Assembly: GCF_000971985.1 (NCBI RefSeq)
Contig: NZ_LAQQ01000002.1
Span: 372,001-436,000 of the forward strand
Reading direction: 5' to 3'
From: Paenibacillus dauci
GTDB taxonomy: Bacteria; Bacillota; Bacilli; Paenibacillales; Paenibacillaceae
Length of the DNA: 64,000 bases
Each line of letters starts with the position of its first letter. Position 1 is the first letter of the stretch. The position numbers and the translations under genes were made by a program. The notes below the pieces were generated by a model. The model was not told where the DNA came from and ran no database searches. It saw only the letters and a program-made list of their open reading frames with translations. Shown piece by piece: positions 52,525 to 61,484 of this stretch.

Positions 52525-53586
52525 ATGAACAGCAAAGACCCACAAGTCAAAGCAACGATCCGCAAAGCAGCCGACCAGGCATTTGATCAGGAAATGGATG
52601 AGATTAACCGCCAGATGGAAGAAGAAGTCATGATTGCATTGGTGGGTGACGTCAATGCCGGCAAGTCTTCCACCATTAACCAGATCATCGGGGATGAAGT
52701 CGCTGGTGTCGGGGCGGAGCCGGGAGAGACTACCCAGATTCGTCCGTATCCTTATCGGGAGAAAATCATATTGATTGATACGCCGGGGCTGAATGATGTG
52801 AATGTCACCAACTCCAGCGTAACACGTGATTATTATCGCAAGACCGATGTAGTTCTCTTTTTCCTCAATGCAGCAGGTACGGTGTTCTCCGAAGCCGAGC
52901 AGAAATCACTGGAAGCGCTGGAGAAGATCAATACCAATATCCTGATCGTGCTGAACAAGATTGATGCTGCTGACGAGATTGATCGTCTGGTACGCCGCAT
53001 CCGCCAGGAGACAGGAGACCGCTATGAGGTGATACCAATCTCGTCACGTACCGGGCAGAATATTGACAAGCTGCGCAGCAGTATCCTCGATATGCTCAAA
53101 AAAAAAAGTAAGGACATTTTGTTCGCCCGTACGATCAAGGAAAAATCCTCTACCGCCAACAAATGGATTATTGGCGCTGCTACCTCGGCCGGTGCGATCG
53201 GTGCTGCGCCGATACCGGGAGCGGATATCATCCCACTAACCGCGATACAGATTGGTCTGCTAACCCGCCTGGCAGCATTGTATGAACGTCCACTCAGCCG
53301 GGAGACTGCCAAAGAGATCGTGATCGCCTCGATTGTCGGCAATATGGGAAGAAGTCTGTTCGCCCAGATCAGCAAAATCTTCCCCGGTGCAGGATCTGTA
53401 GTCGGTGCAGGTGTCGCCGGTTCGGTAACACTGGCGCTGGGCTATTCCGTCAAATATGCGTATGAACGCGGCATTGATGTGACACCGGACAGTATCAGCC
53501 GCCTGTATCGCAAATTCCGTGATAAAGTCAAGAAAAAGGATGATCTGCCTGCTATCGAAGATGAGGGCAGCAAGCGCCGGTCATAG
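52525..53586 (+). CDS. Era/dynamin-like GTPase with DUF697 C-terminus
   Basis: A 353-residue GTPase. G1 GDVNAGKSST (about residues 42-51), G2 Thr in GETTQIRPY, G3 DTPGLNDV (about 89-96), G4 VLNKIDAAD (about 139-147) and G5 SSRTGQN (about 172-178). The C-terminal half (about 208-330) has KWIIGAATSAGAIGAAPIPGADIIPLTAIQIGLLTRLAALY, the DUF697 pattern of YcjF-type proteins that associate with membranes, and ends in a Lys-rich tail. AAGGAGGACTGAA precedes the ATG. Middle gene of the cluster. Confidence 0.88.
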   Translation: MNSKDPQVKATIRKAADQAFDQEMDEINRQMEEEVMIALVGDVNAGKSSTINQIIGDEVAGVGAEPGETTQIRPYPYREKIILIDTPGLNDVNVTNSSVTRDYYRKTDVVLFFLNAAGTVFSEAEQKSLEALEKINTNILIVLNKIDAADEIDRLVRRIRQETGDRYEVIPISSRTGQNIDKLRSSILDMLKKKSKDILFARTIKEKSSTANKWIIGAATSAGAIGAAPIPGADIIPLTAIQIGLLTRLAALYERPLSRETAKEIVIASIVGNMGRSLFAQISKIFPGAGSVVGAGVAGSVTLALGYSVKYAYERGIDVTPDSISRLYRKFRDKVKKKDDLPAIEDEGSKRRS

Positions 53587-53700
53587 AGCAAATGATCGAA
53601 CGGTCAGCTGCTGTTTTCTTTTATTATTCTGATCCTGAAACCTGCACGGCCCGCGCACAGTATAACAATAGCAATGTGACGACGAAAGGCTGGTTATGGA

Positions 53701-54546
53701 TTGAGAGCATTACAGCGAATACATGGACATATTCAGCGCTGGCTGCAGGAGCGTAATTTCAGGCCTGGCCAGCTGATCAGGGAGCGCTACCGGATCATCG
53801 GTCTTCTCGGTACAGGCAGCTATGGTGTTACTTACCGATGTGAGGATCGGGTGACCGGCGAACTCTGTGTGTTGAAAAGGGTTCATCCACTGCGTGGTGG
53901 TCGCCGGCGAGCCGAACTGATCTATGATCGCGAGCTGCAGGCAATGACCCGGCTTCGGCACAAACGGGTACCGGAACTCTTGGAGTCTTTTATTTACCAA
54001 GGCCAGCGGTGTCTCACGATGGAGTATATGCAAGGACTGAATATCGGTCAGCTGCTGTTCGAAGAGGAGCAGCGCTTTACCGAGCGGGAAGCGCTGCAGC
54101 TGATTCACCAGCTGCTGGATATTGTGGAGATGATGCACAATCAGGGGATGATCCACCGGGATATCAGTTTGTCGAATGTACTGCTGCATGAGGGCCATGT
54201 ACAACTAATCGATTTTGGACTGACATGGCGCGAGGAAGAACCACCGGCACTTGTCGATGAGCTGGATGAACTGGTCAGTGGGGATGAGCAGGAGAAGCGA
54301 ATCCGGCGCCGCCTGGATGTGAGCAGTGACTTTTACGGGATCGGTCATCTGCTGCTCTATCTGCTGTACAGTACGTATGGCGAGAGCGATGCTGCCGGAG
54401 ATAGCCAGCCGCAGGAAAGCAGCTGGGAGCAGGAGCTTCAGCTGCATCCCCGTACCCGGCAAATGCTGCGCAGGCTGCTGCTGATTGATCCGCCTTATAG
54501 ACAGGCAGCCGAGATCAGACACGAGATTGAATCCATACTATTGTAA
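53701..54546 (+). CDS. Serine/threonine protein kinase (Hanks type)
   Basis: A 281-residue cytoplasmic kinase without a sensor or membrane part. Gly loop LGTGSYGVTYRC (about residues 36-47), Lys in LCVLKRVHP (about 57-65), catalytic loop IHRDISLSNVLL (about 151-162) and DFG in LIDFGLTW (about 170-177). The loop has HRDISLSN instead of HRDIKPxN, so the usual Lys is Ser. The only usable start is TTG 53701, with AAAGG about 12 bases upstream. It follows the GTPase by 114 bases on the same strand. Confidence 0.85.
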   Translation: MRALQRIHGHIQRWLQERNFRPGQLIRERYRIIGLLGTGSYGVTYRCEDRVTGELCVLKRVHPLRGGRRRAELIYDRELQAMTRLRHKRVPELLESFIYQGQRCLTMEYMQGLNIGQLLFEEEQRFTEREALQLIHQLLDIVEMMHNQGMIHRDISLSNVLLHEGHVQLIDFGLTWREEEPPALVDELDELVSGDEQEKRIRRRLDVSSDFYGIGHLLLYLLYSTYGESDAAGDSQPQESSWEQELQLHPRTRQMLRRLLLIDPPYRQAAEIRHEIESILL

Positions 54547-54594
54547 AATAGCAAAAAGCCCCTTCGTTCATCTGAAGGGGCTTTTTGCTATTTT
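54545..54594. terminator. Strong bidirectional terminator
   Basis: A perfect 21-bp stem (core AAAAAGCCCCTTC / GAAGGGGCTTTTT) with a GTTCATCT loop, A and T rich flanks, between the kinase gene and the small minus-strand gene. Confidence 0.88.
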
Positions 54595-54630
54595 ATTTTA
54601 TTTGCATCGGCGCCATGTTACCTTGCTGTA

Positions 54631-54810
54631 TTAGCTGCTGCTGTAAGAGCTGCTGCCGCGCTTGCGCCTGTAATGTCCATGACCATGTTGATTATGTGAA
54701 CTTCCTCTGCGACTGTAACGATCGCTGCTGCTATACGAACGGTGACGGTGGTGGCCTGAACTTGATTTGGACTTGAGTACCTGATTAAGAATACTTTTGA
54801 TAAGACCCAT
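54631..54810 (-). CDS. Small His/Ser/Arg-rich protein
   Basis: A 59-residue protein starting MGLIKSILNQVLKSK, followed by a tail of Ser, His, Arg and Tyr (GHHRHRSYSSSDRYSRRG, then HGHGHYRRKRGSSSYSSS). GGAAGGAGGTTACTCAG directly precedes the ATG and a terminator follows, so I consider it real. An amphipathic N-terminal helix plus a basic, low-complexity tail could bind metal, nucleic acid or membrane. Family not recognised. Confidence 0.65.
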   Translation of the reverse strand: MGLIKSILNQVLKSKSSSGHHRHRSYSSSDRYSRRGSSHNQHGHGHYRRKRGSSSYSSS

Positions 54811-55149
54811 CTGAGTAACCTCCTTCCGTTTTCTTATCTTCTACATACGTATCCGACGATATGCAGGTTCCGGTTTTTTATGTAAAGCATCTCGAAAAGA
54901 TACAAATTGCACGAGGCGAATAAAATATCGTTCGAAATTTAATTTATAGTGATTCAAATGTCGAAAAATAGGATATACTTATTTATCTAGGTCAAAATAA
55001 CTGGTTCATAAGTTGCATAAGAGGATGTGGATTTTAATTATTATGTGTATATAGATCTACTATTGCCCTGACGAAAAAGCACACTGAAGTGATCAAAGCT
55101 ATTATAAATTTTTCAAATACTATTACTGAATAAGGAGTTATTCTACTGT
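54811..55149. other. AT-rich intergenic region before the chemoreceptor gene
   Basis: A 339-base divergent gap. It contains the binding sites of both flanking genes and AT-rich sequence. I could not find a convincing SigD promoter (TAAA-N15-GCCGATAT) or other motif. Confidence 0.4.
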
Positions 55150-57228
55150 ATGAATGCTATTAAAAAAGGTTTGGAAAGCCTGTCTGCCCGGATTCTGGGT
55201 ATTACGGCCTTGTGTATTATTGTCCCGATGGTACTGGCAATGGTGACGGTGGGTTATACGGTGACCCGGTCTTATGAACAGGCGAACGCCCAGTCTATAT
55301 CAGCAATTGCCCAGGAAAAGTCAAAAGAACTGAACATGGCGATCAAATCGCAGGTCGCTGTGGCGGATGCAATCGTGGAAGATCCTTACAACGTGGACTT
55401 TTTTAACAATTTGAATACAGCGGGTCAAGCAAACAAGGAGCAGTTCCAGCGGATTCAGGAGAACATTACCGAGAAGCTGGAAGAATCCGACGGACTGTAT
55501 GAGAATATTTTCTTCTCGCATGATGGCAAAATCTATATGGACGGTATCAATGGGAATTCGGTAGGTCACGAACTGACTGCACAGACCGACCCATGGTATC
55601 CCAAAGTACAGCAGCAGCCCGGTCCTTTTATGAGTGATATCATGGTATCCCCGGTATCCGGCAGAACGGTTATCGTTGTCGGCAATGTGCTGGGCGGTGA
55701 TGAGGCGGACGAACAGAACGAAGCTTCCGCCAGCAATTCACTGAATATTTTTGGAACACCGCTGGATGTGAATACACTGCTGCAGGATGTCGTGCAGCAG
55801 GATGGAGACAATCTGCTGGATACAGTCGTTATCAACAAGGCGGGCTTGATTATCGCCTCCGGGAACAAGGATCAGATTATGAAGACCGATCTGAGCAAGC
55901 TGGATTCCGGTACACTGTACAAGCAGATTCAGTCACAGGACAAAGGCAGCGGATTTATCACCATGAATGGGGAGCGCTATATGGCTTCTTATGTAAAGGA
56001 TAAAAACCTGAATGTAGATATTATCTCCATGCAGCCGGTTAGTATCTATATGGATCGTGTGCATTCCATGATTACTACGATGATTATTATTACAGTAATC
56101 AGTCTGATTCTGGCAGCCATTGTACTGTTCCTGGTTGTACGCAGTATTGTTCGTCCGGTACAGATGGCTTCCCAGCAGCTCGAACGGATGTCCAAGGGCG
56201 ATTATTCGCATACGCTGCCTGATAAATACAAACAGAGCACAGGCGAGACGGGTGTACTGATCCGCTCGATGGATGCGATGCAGCAGTCTACACACCGTAT
56301 GATTCAGGCGGTTACTGCCGAGATTAACCAGCTGCGTGAAGCGAGCAATCATGCCAAAGTAGGCTTTATGGATATGAACCAGAAGCTGCAGGAAGTGTCG
56401 GCGACCACGCAGAACATGTCTGCCGGTATGGAACAGACCGCTGCTTCTTCCCAGGAGATCAGCGCTTCAACCACCGAGTTCGAAAAAGCGATCGAATCGA
56501 TCGCTGTAGGAGCACAGGAAGGAGCTGTGCAGGCAGGTGTTATCAACGAGCGTGCAGGTTCACTCAAGAACAAGCTGGATGAATCTATCGCAGCAACAAC
56601 TATCGTATACAATGATGTCAAATCCGGTCTGGACGAAGCACTGGCACAGTCCCAATCCGTTGAAATGATCAAATCACTCAGCGAGTCTATCCTTCAAATT
56701 ACCCAACAGACCAATCTGCTGGCACTTAACGCTTCGATTGAAGCTGCACGGGCAGGGGAAGCAGGTCGTGGATTCTCCGTAGTCGCTGACGAGATCCGCA
56801 ATCTGGCAGATGCATCCAAGAATACCGTGGGACAGATTCAGGGCATTACCGATCAGGTTGTGCAATCTGTGAATAATCTGCAAAAATATACTGCTCGTCT
56901 TATGGAATTTCTGGCTACCGAGATCGGTGCCGATTACCAGATGATGAGAGAAACCAGTGAATCGTATCTTAACGATGCCGGTTATATCGATCGTATGGTT
57001 AGCGAATTCAGTGCGACGAGCGAGCAGCTGAGTGCGTCTGTACAGAATCTGGCACAGGCGATCAACGAAATTTCTATTTCCAACAACGAATCTGCCGATG
57101 GCACCGAAGAGATTGCAGGGGCAGCTCAGGTGGTACTCGACAAAGCCAACGAAGTCTCGGTAGAAGCCCAAAAAACCAGCGAAAGTGCTGAACGTCTCGG
57201 TACGTTGGTAAATCAGTTCAAATTCTGA
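55150..57228 (+). CDS. Methyl-accepting chemotaxis protein with dCache-like sensor
   Basis: A 692-residue membrane chemoreceptor. TM1 at about residues 13-35, an extracellular dCache-like domain (about 40-300; [50 protein letters not shown]), TM2 (about 306-330; [20 protein letters not shown]), HAMP (about 332-385) and the cytoplasmic signalling hairpin (about 400-692) with the conserved tip [40 protein letters not shown] near 515-555. Ligand unknown. It ends [10 protein letters not shown], with no CheR-docking pentapeptide. AAGGAG lies about 13 bases before the ATG, a little far. Confidence 0.92.
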   Translation: MNAIKKGLESLSARILGITALCIIVPMVLAMVTVGYTVTRSYEQANAQSISAIAQEKSKELNMAIKSQVAVADAIVEDPYNVDFFNNLNTAGQANKEQFQRIQENITEKLEESDGLYENIFFSHDGKIYMDGINGNSVGHELTAQTDPWYPKVQQQPGPFMSDIMVSPVSGRTVIVVGNVLGGDEADEQNEASASNSLNIFGTPLDVNTLLQDVVQQDGDNLLDTVVINKAGLIIASGNKDQIMKTDLSKLDSGTLYKQIQSQDKGSGFITMNGERYMASYVKDKNLNVDIISMQPVSIYMDRVHSMITTMIIITVISLILAAIVLFLVVRSIVRPVQMASQQLERMSKGDYSHTLPDKYKQSTGETGVLIRSMDAMQQSTHRMIQAVTAEINQLREASNHAKVGFMDMNQKLQEVSATTQNMSAGMEQTAASSQEISASTTEFEKAIESIAVGAQEGAVQAGVINERAGSLKNKLDESIAATTIVYNDVKSGLDEALAQSQSVEMIKSLSESILQITQQTNLLALNASIEAARAGEAGRGFSVVADEIRNLADASKNTVGQIQGITDQVVQSVNNLQKYTARLMEFLATEIGADYQMMRETSESYLNDAGYIDRMVSEFSATSEQLSASVQNLAQAINEISISNNESADGTEEIAGAAQVVLDKANEVSVEAQKTSESAERLGTLVNQFKF

Positions 57229-57636
57229 TCAGTGGACGAGACAAGGAAACGATTAGAATAACCGGTGTGTTCCAATATGTGATATTGAGTCTTATTTTGG
57301 AGACCCGTACGAAAAGATACTCTGACCAAACAGAGTATCTTTTTTTGTGTAATATGAAGGAGATAATACCATTTTTGGATTTTTTATCGTATTGAACTGT
57401 ATATAAATATAATCATCCACTACTTCGGAATACTTATATACCACCTAATATGATATTACCCGGAACGCTTTGATAGTCAAATAATTAACCGTTTATTTTA
57501 GATATACGTTTGGGCCGTTAATCTTCTATATTCTAGCATTCACAATCTCCAACATTTCCTTTAAAATTCAATAGATGCATAAATTTACTGTTATACGAAA
57601 TTAATCTATTATGCATCAAATAAAGGAGGACATACC
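57229..57636. other. AT-rich gap with terminator and inverted repeat
   Basis: A 408-base gap. Besides the terminator at 57312-57347 it has GATGCATAA (57574-57582) and its inverse TTATGCATC (57609-57617), placed just before the pectate lyase binding site. No gene seen. Confidence 0.45.
57312..57347 (+). terminator. Terminator of the chemoreceptor gene
   Basis: AAAAGATACTCTG / CAGAGTATCTTTT with an ACCAAA loop and a further T run. Confidence 0.88.
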
Positions 57637-58719
57637 ATGGTACAAAAGTTAAATATTAAATCTCTACATACGCCCCGGTGGATTCTCACTGCCGTTCTGT
57701 GTATCGGTCTGGGAAGTGCTTTCCATGCTCCGGCGACCCAGGCAGCCAGCAACTATCCGGATCCTATGCAGGGTCTGACCGGATTCGCAGGCAATGCCAA
57801 GAATGAATACGGACAAGCCAAATCAGCGGTGACAGGTGGTAACGGCGGCGCTGTAGTTACAGTAAATACACTGGACGAACTGAAGCAGCAGGTAGGAGAC
57901 ACCCAAAGAAAAACGGTTGTCGTAGGCAGAAATATCAGCTCTTCCGGCAAATCGATTGTTAACCTGGGAGCCAACAAAACAATTGTTGGCGCTTACAATA
58001 ATAACAAGCTGACCAATGTCTATCTGACAACAACCGGCAGCTCAAGTAATATAATTTTCAAGAATCTGGTGATTGCTCATACGGCAAATATTAACGAAAA
58101 TAATGACATCCCACTGTACATTAACAATGGACAGAATTACTGGGTCGATCATGTTACGCTCGAAGGTCATGGATACGATCCGAATGGACATGATCTGGAT
58201 AAATTGATGTATGTGGGTAGCGGAGCAGACTATATCACCATTTCCAACAGCAAATTCACGAACCATCGCTATGGTCTGATTCTGGGATGGCCTAACGATG
58301 ACAATGCCAGCGTAAAACAATATACCGGTCTGCCGCATCTGACGATGACCAATAACTACTTCAATAACGTCTATACACGCGCACCGGGTCTGATGCGTTA
58401 TGGTTATTTCCATGTCAAAAACAACCTGATCCAGAACTACAAACTGGGTTTCACTGTAGCGACCAATGCCAAAGTCTATTCCGAAGGTAATGCGTTTAAT
58501 GCAGCTGGCGATAATGCAATCGTCAATGTTGATCCAAGTACCAAACTGAGCGGCCAATTCAAGGATACCGGTTCATCCCCGGCGATTACAGCCAATCTGC
58601 CGGTGACTACCTGGAAGCCGTCCAGTAACTACTCTTATTCTGTACTGAGTGCTGCTGCTGCCAAACAGTATGCTTTGAGCTATGCGGGTGCACAAAACAC
58701 ATCTCTGCAGTACCCATAA
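57637..58719 (+). CDS. Secreted pectate lyase (PL1)
   Basis: A 360-residue beta-helix lyase that cleaves polygalacturonate outside the cell using calcium. The signal peptide covers about residues 1-34 (WILTAVLCIGLGSAFHAPATQA). The PL1 features are YWVDHVTLEGHG (about residues 168-179), DLDKLMYVGSGADYITISNSKFTNHRYGLILGW (calcium site and helix turns, about 186-218) and YTRAPGLMRYGYFHVKNNLIQNY with the catalytic Arg region (about 247-269). AAAGGAGGACATACC precedes the ATG. Single gene; points to growth on plant material. Confidence 0.9.
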   Translation: MVQKLNIKSLHTPRWILTAVLCIGLGSAFHAPATQAASNYPDPMQGLTGFAGNAKNEYGQAKSAVTGGNGGAVVTVNTLDELKQQVGDTQRKTVVVGRNISSSGKSIVNLGANKTIVGAYNNNKLTNVYLTTTGSSSNIIFKNLVIAHTANINENNDIPLYINNGQNYWVDHVTLEGHGYDPNGHDLDKLMYVGSGADYITISNSKFTNHRYGLILGWPNDDNASVKQYTGLPHLTMTNNYFNNVYTRAPGLMRYGYFHVKNNLIQNYKLGFTVATNAKVYSEGNAFNAAGDNAIVNVDPSTKLSGQFKDTGSSPAITANLPVTTWKPSSNYSYSVLSAAAAKQYALSYAGAQNTSLQYP

Positions 58720-58898
58720 TCGCTCTGCCTGCATAGAATGTCCTATTGTTAAAAATGACCATACTGCCTGGATCTTAGTCCGGGTGGTATGGTTATTTTC
58801 TGTTGTTTATATACAAAAATTAACGTGTTCTGCCGATAAACAAAAAGGGAATACTGGTACAAGGATAGGGGTAATCTACGGACCCGAGGTGTTTATCC

Positions 58899-59315
58899 AT
58901 GCAAATCTCATCCACTTCTTCAGTGGCCTATACATCAACCCAATCCACCAGTAATACATCCGCGCTGGAAAAACAGAAAACAGCGCTGGAAGCACAGCTC
59001 ACCAAATTACAATCCAGTACAGACAAAAAAAGCACAGACAGTGAACAACAAATCAAACAGATTCAGCAGCAGATCCAGCAGGTCGAACGCCAGATCGCTC
59101 AGGCCAGCAAAAGTTCCGGCTCTGATTCATCCGACAGCAGCAGTTCTTCATCCACGGACTCTACCGATTCCACTAAGTCTGCCCAGCAGGCTGCACTGGA
59201 AGCTCTGAAGAAAGTGCAGGAAGAGAACCAGAAAGCACAAGAAAAGCAGCAGGCACAGGCTAATCGCAGCCTGGCAGATATGGGCATTGGCAGCCGCTTC
59301 GATATGAGCATCTAG
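58899..59315 (+). CDS. FlxA-like coiled-coil protein
   Basis: A 138-residue hydrophilic protein: a coiled coil (about residues 23-68; ALEKQKTALEAQLTKLQS, EQQIKQIQQQIQQVERQI), a Ser/Asp low-complexity linker (about 72-93), a second coiled coil (about 95-123) and a short end LADMGIGSRFDMSI. This matches the FlxA-like family, linked to flagellar regulons in E. coli; its role is unknown. GAGGTGTTTATCC precedes the ATG. Confidence 0.8.
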   Translation: MQISSTSSVAYTSTQSTSNTSALEKQKTALEAQLTKLQSSTDKKSTDSEQQIKQIQQQIQQVERQIAQASKSSGSDSSDSSSSSSTDSTDSTKSAQQAALEALKKVQEENQKAQEKQQAQANRSLADMGIGSRFDMSI

Positions 59316-59331
59316 GCCCGAACCTGAAATG

Positions 59332-59370
59332 AAAAAACCAAAAGCCGTCCACCTTGGGGATGGTTTTTTT
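59332..59370 (+). terminator. Terminator after the FlxA-like gene
   Basis: AAAAAACCA / TGGTTTTTT outer stem with a small inner TCC / GGA, ending in a T run. Confidence 0.6.
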
Positions 59371-59422
59371 GTTGGTCTTATCCGGGGATGATTCGTAATT
59401 GTGAACGAACGTTAACGTTTAG

Positions 59423-59465
59423 TGTGATCTCAATCACTTGGGATGTCATAGAATGGGAATAGAAT
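59423..59465 (+). promoter_or_regulatory. FNR-like site and promoter of hmp
   Basis: TGTGA-N6-TCACT (59423-59438, centre 59430.5) precedes a TAGAAT -10 (59460-59465). The predicted start near 59472 puts the site at -41.5, the class II Fnr position, and the -35 is poor as expected for an activated promoter. Confidence 0.62.
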
Positions 59466-59589
59466 TTGAGATATCTGAAATTAATATTAATTTGTGACTA
59501 TTATCCGGTCTGCCTATGCCGGTAGCAGCTGTAGAAGATCAACTGCCATCCGTGCTAGCTGTAATGACCAAAACAAAGGAGAGATTAGA

Positions 59590-60819
59590 ATGCTGGATGC
59601 TCATACTATTAAAGTGATCAAGTCGACTGTACCTGTACTGGAGACCGAAGGGGTACATATTACCAAAAGATTCTATCAGACGATGTTCGAAGCGCATCCC
59701 GAGCTACTGAATATTTTTAACCACGCCAATCAAAAGCAGGGACGTCAGCAGACTGCGCTGGCGAATGCGGTCTATATGGCGGCGCTGCATATCGACCGGC
59801 TGGAAGAGATTCTACCGGTCGTCAAGCAGGTCGCCCACAAGCACCGTAGTCTGGGCATCCGTCCGGATCAGTATCCGATCGTTGGCAAATATTTGCTGCA
59901 GGCGATTCAGGATGTGCTCGGTGAAGCGGCAACACCGGAGATTCTGGATGCCTGGACCAAAGCATATGGCGTTATCGCAGATGTCTTTATCGGAATCGAG
60001 CAGGAGATGTATCAGGAGGCCGAACAGCAGCCAGGGGGCTGGGAGGGATTCCGTGCTTTTACAGTACAGCGCAAAGAGCGGGAGAGTGCTGTCATTACTT
60101 CCTTTTACCTGGTGCCCCAGGATAGCGGCGAACTGGCTGCGTTCGAGCCGGGTCAATATATCAGCATCAAGGTACATGTTCCGGGACAGCCGTATGAGCA
60201 GATCCGTCAGTACAGTCTATCTGACGGACCGGGACAACCGTACTACCGCATTAGCGTCAAGCGTGAAGATGGCGACGAGGTTCGTCCGGCAGGGCAGGTG
60301 TCTGTCTATCTGCATGAACAGGTGCAGGAAGGGGATGTGCTGTATATATCCGCGCCGGCAGGAGACTTCCAGCTGCAGCGTCAGCACGGTCGTCCGGTCG
60401 TGCTCATCAGCGGCGGCGTCGGTCTGACACCGATGATGAGTATGCTGCGCTCGCTCGCTGCCGAGTCATCGGGAGCAGGCATTACCTTTATCCATGCAGC
60501 AGGCAATAGTGAGCTGCACGCGATGCGCCGTCAGGTGGAGGAGATTGCGAGTGAATGCCCTGATCTGTCTGCTTATTATTGTTACAGTACACCGACCGAG
60601 TTGGACCGACAGAATGAAGCCTTTCATTATGAAGGCTATCTACAGCCCGACTGGTTCAAGGAAATGGTGCCTGATCTGAACGCCGATTACTATTTCTGTG
60701 GTCCACTGCCTTTCATGCAGGCGGTCAATACAGCACTGGATCAGCTGGAGGTTCCTGTGGAGCAGCGGCATTATGAATTCTTTGGCCCTGCAGCGAGTCT
60801 GGTAGCAAGCGGGAAATAG
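59590..60819 (+). CDS. hmp: Flavohemoglobin (nitric oxide dioxygenase)
   Basis: A 409-residue NO-detoxifying enzyme that turns NO and O2 into nitrate with NAD(P)H. The globin domain (about residues 1-140) has Tyr B10 in TKRFYQTMFEAHPELLNIF and the haem His in VAHKHRSLGI (about 80-90). The FAD domain has IRQYSLSDGPG (about 203-213). The NAD domain has ISGGVGLTPMMSML (about 274-287) and YYFCGPLPFMQAV (about 368-380), ending EFFGP. I chose ATG 59590 because AAAGGAGAGATTAGA precedes it; the frame extends to 59494. An FNR-like site lies upstream and a Crp/Fnr gene is convergent. Confidence 0.95.
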   Translation: MLDAHTIKVIKSTVPVLETEGVHITKRFYQTMFEAHPELLNIFNHANQKQGRQQTALANAVYMAALHIDRLEEILPVVKQVAHKHRSLGIRPDQYPIVGKYLLQAIQDVLGEAATPEILDAWTKAYGVIADVFIGIEQEMYQEAEQQPGGWEGFRAFTVQRKERESAVITSFYLVPQDSGELAAFEPGQYISIKVHVPGQPYEQIRQYSLSDGPGQPYYRISVKREDGDEVRPAGQVSVYLHEQVQEGDVLYISAPAGDFQLQRQHGRPVVLISGGVGLTPMMSMLRSLAAESSGAGITFIHAAGNSELHAMRRQVEEIASECPDLSAYYCYSTPTELDRQNEAFHYEGYLQPDWFKEMVPDLNADYYFCGPLPFMQAVNTALDQLEVPVEQRHYEFFGPAASLVASGK

Positions 60820-60930
60820 GCAGGCGAGAAGGCTAACTGAGCCAGAAATAGATCAAATCAATGGATGAAGCGAAAATTCTATACCATCCATGGTTCGGCT
60901 TTATTTTAAAATCATATCTATCAGAATATA

Positions 60931-60975
60931 AAAAAGCAGAACTCCTCCTATGAAATGGAAGAGTCCTGCTTTTTG
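60931..60975. terminator. Bidirectional terminator between hmp and the Crp/Fnr gene
   Basis: AAAAAGCAGAACTCCTCC / GGAAGAGTCCTGCTTTTT with small mismatches. The Crp/Fnr stop codon lies inside the stem. Confidence 0.75.
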
Positions 60976-61469
60976 GTCTGTGCGCGCAGCAGTCGGTTTA
61001 CCGTCTCGCGCCGGAGTCCGATCAGCTGGCCGATTTCGTCCTGGGTAATAATTTCGGTAATCGGGATATCCTTAAGATAAGTGGCAAACCAGTGTTGCAG
61101 CTGTTCCAGCTTGTCTGCCGGGGTAACCCGGGTGAGCTGGTCGATTCGCTGCTGCATCATGCGTAGCTTGTCCTGCAGCAGCGCAGCTACTTCATGATAG
61201 CGGGCAGGATCGCGATTCAGTTGATCATACCATTCGGCCGCATGTACAATCTCGACTTCTCCCGAGATCAGCGCAATCGCTGTGCCGTGATAATTCATCG
61301 GACTGATCAGCGAATGATGCGGGATCATCTCGCCGGGCACGATGATATTAAATAAAAACATACTGCCGTCCTCGTGCAGACGCACTATCTTGAACAGTCC
61401 GCTTTTGATGCGGTACAGTGGCCCGCTCTCTCCCTGACGGAACAAAGTCTCGCCTTTGTGAATGATCAT
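60948..61469 (-). CDS. Compact Crp/Fnr-family regulator
   Basis: A 173-residue regulator, about 50 residues shorter than typical Crp/Fnr (220-240). The cyclic-nucleotide-like domain (about 1-85; GETLFRQGESGPLYRIKSGLFKIVRLHEDGSMFLFNIIVPGEMIPH) lacks the first strands and any N-terminal Cys cluster, so no Fe-S cluster of the usual type. A dimer helix follows (about 90-120) and an HTH (about 135-165; ITQDEIGQLIGLRRETVNRLL), which should read TGTGA-type sites. GGAAGGAGAGTACTC precedes the ATG, so the short start is genuine. It is 15 bases after the MOSC gene. Likely regulator of hmp. Confidence 0.85.
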   Translation of the reverse strand: MIIHKGETLFRQGESGPLYRIKSGLFKIVRLHEDGSMFLFNIIVPGEMIPHHSLISPMNYHGTAIALISGEVEIVHAAEWYDQLNRDPARYHEVAALLQDKLRMMQQRIDQLTRVTPADKLEQLQHWFATYLKDIPITEIITQDEIGQLIGLRRETVNRLLRAQTKKQDSSIS

Positions 61470-61484
61470 GAGTACTCTCCTTCC

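Noticed and set aside
59408-59419. 12-bp palindrome AACGTTAACGTT upstream of the hmp FNR-like site
   Set aside because: Self-complementary but matches no regulator I can name, and simple composition makes chance plausible.
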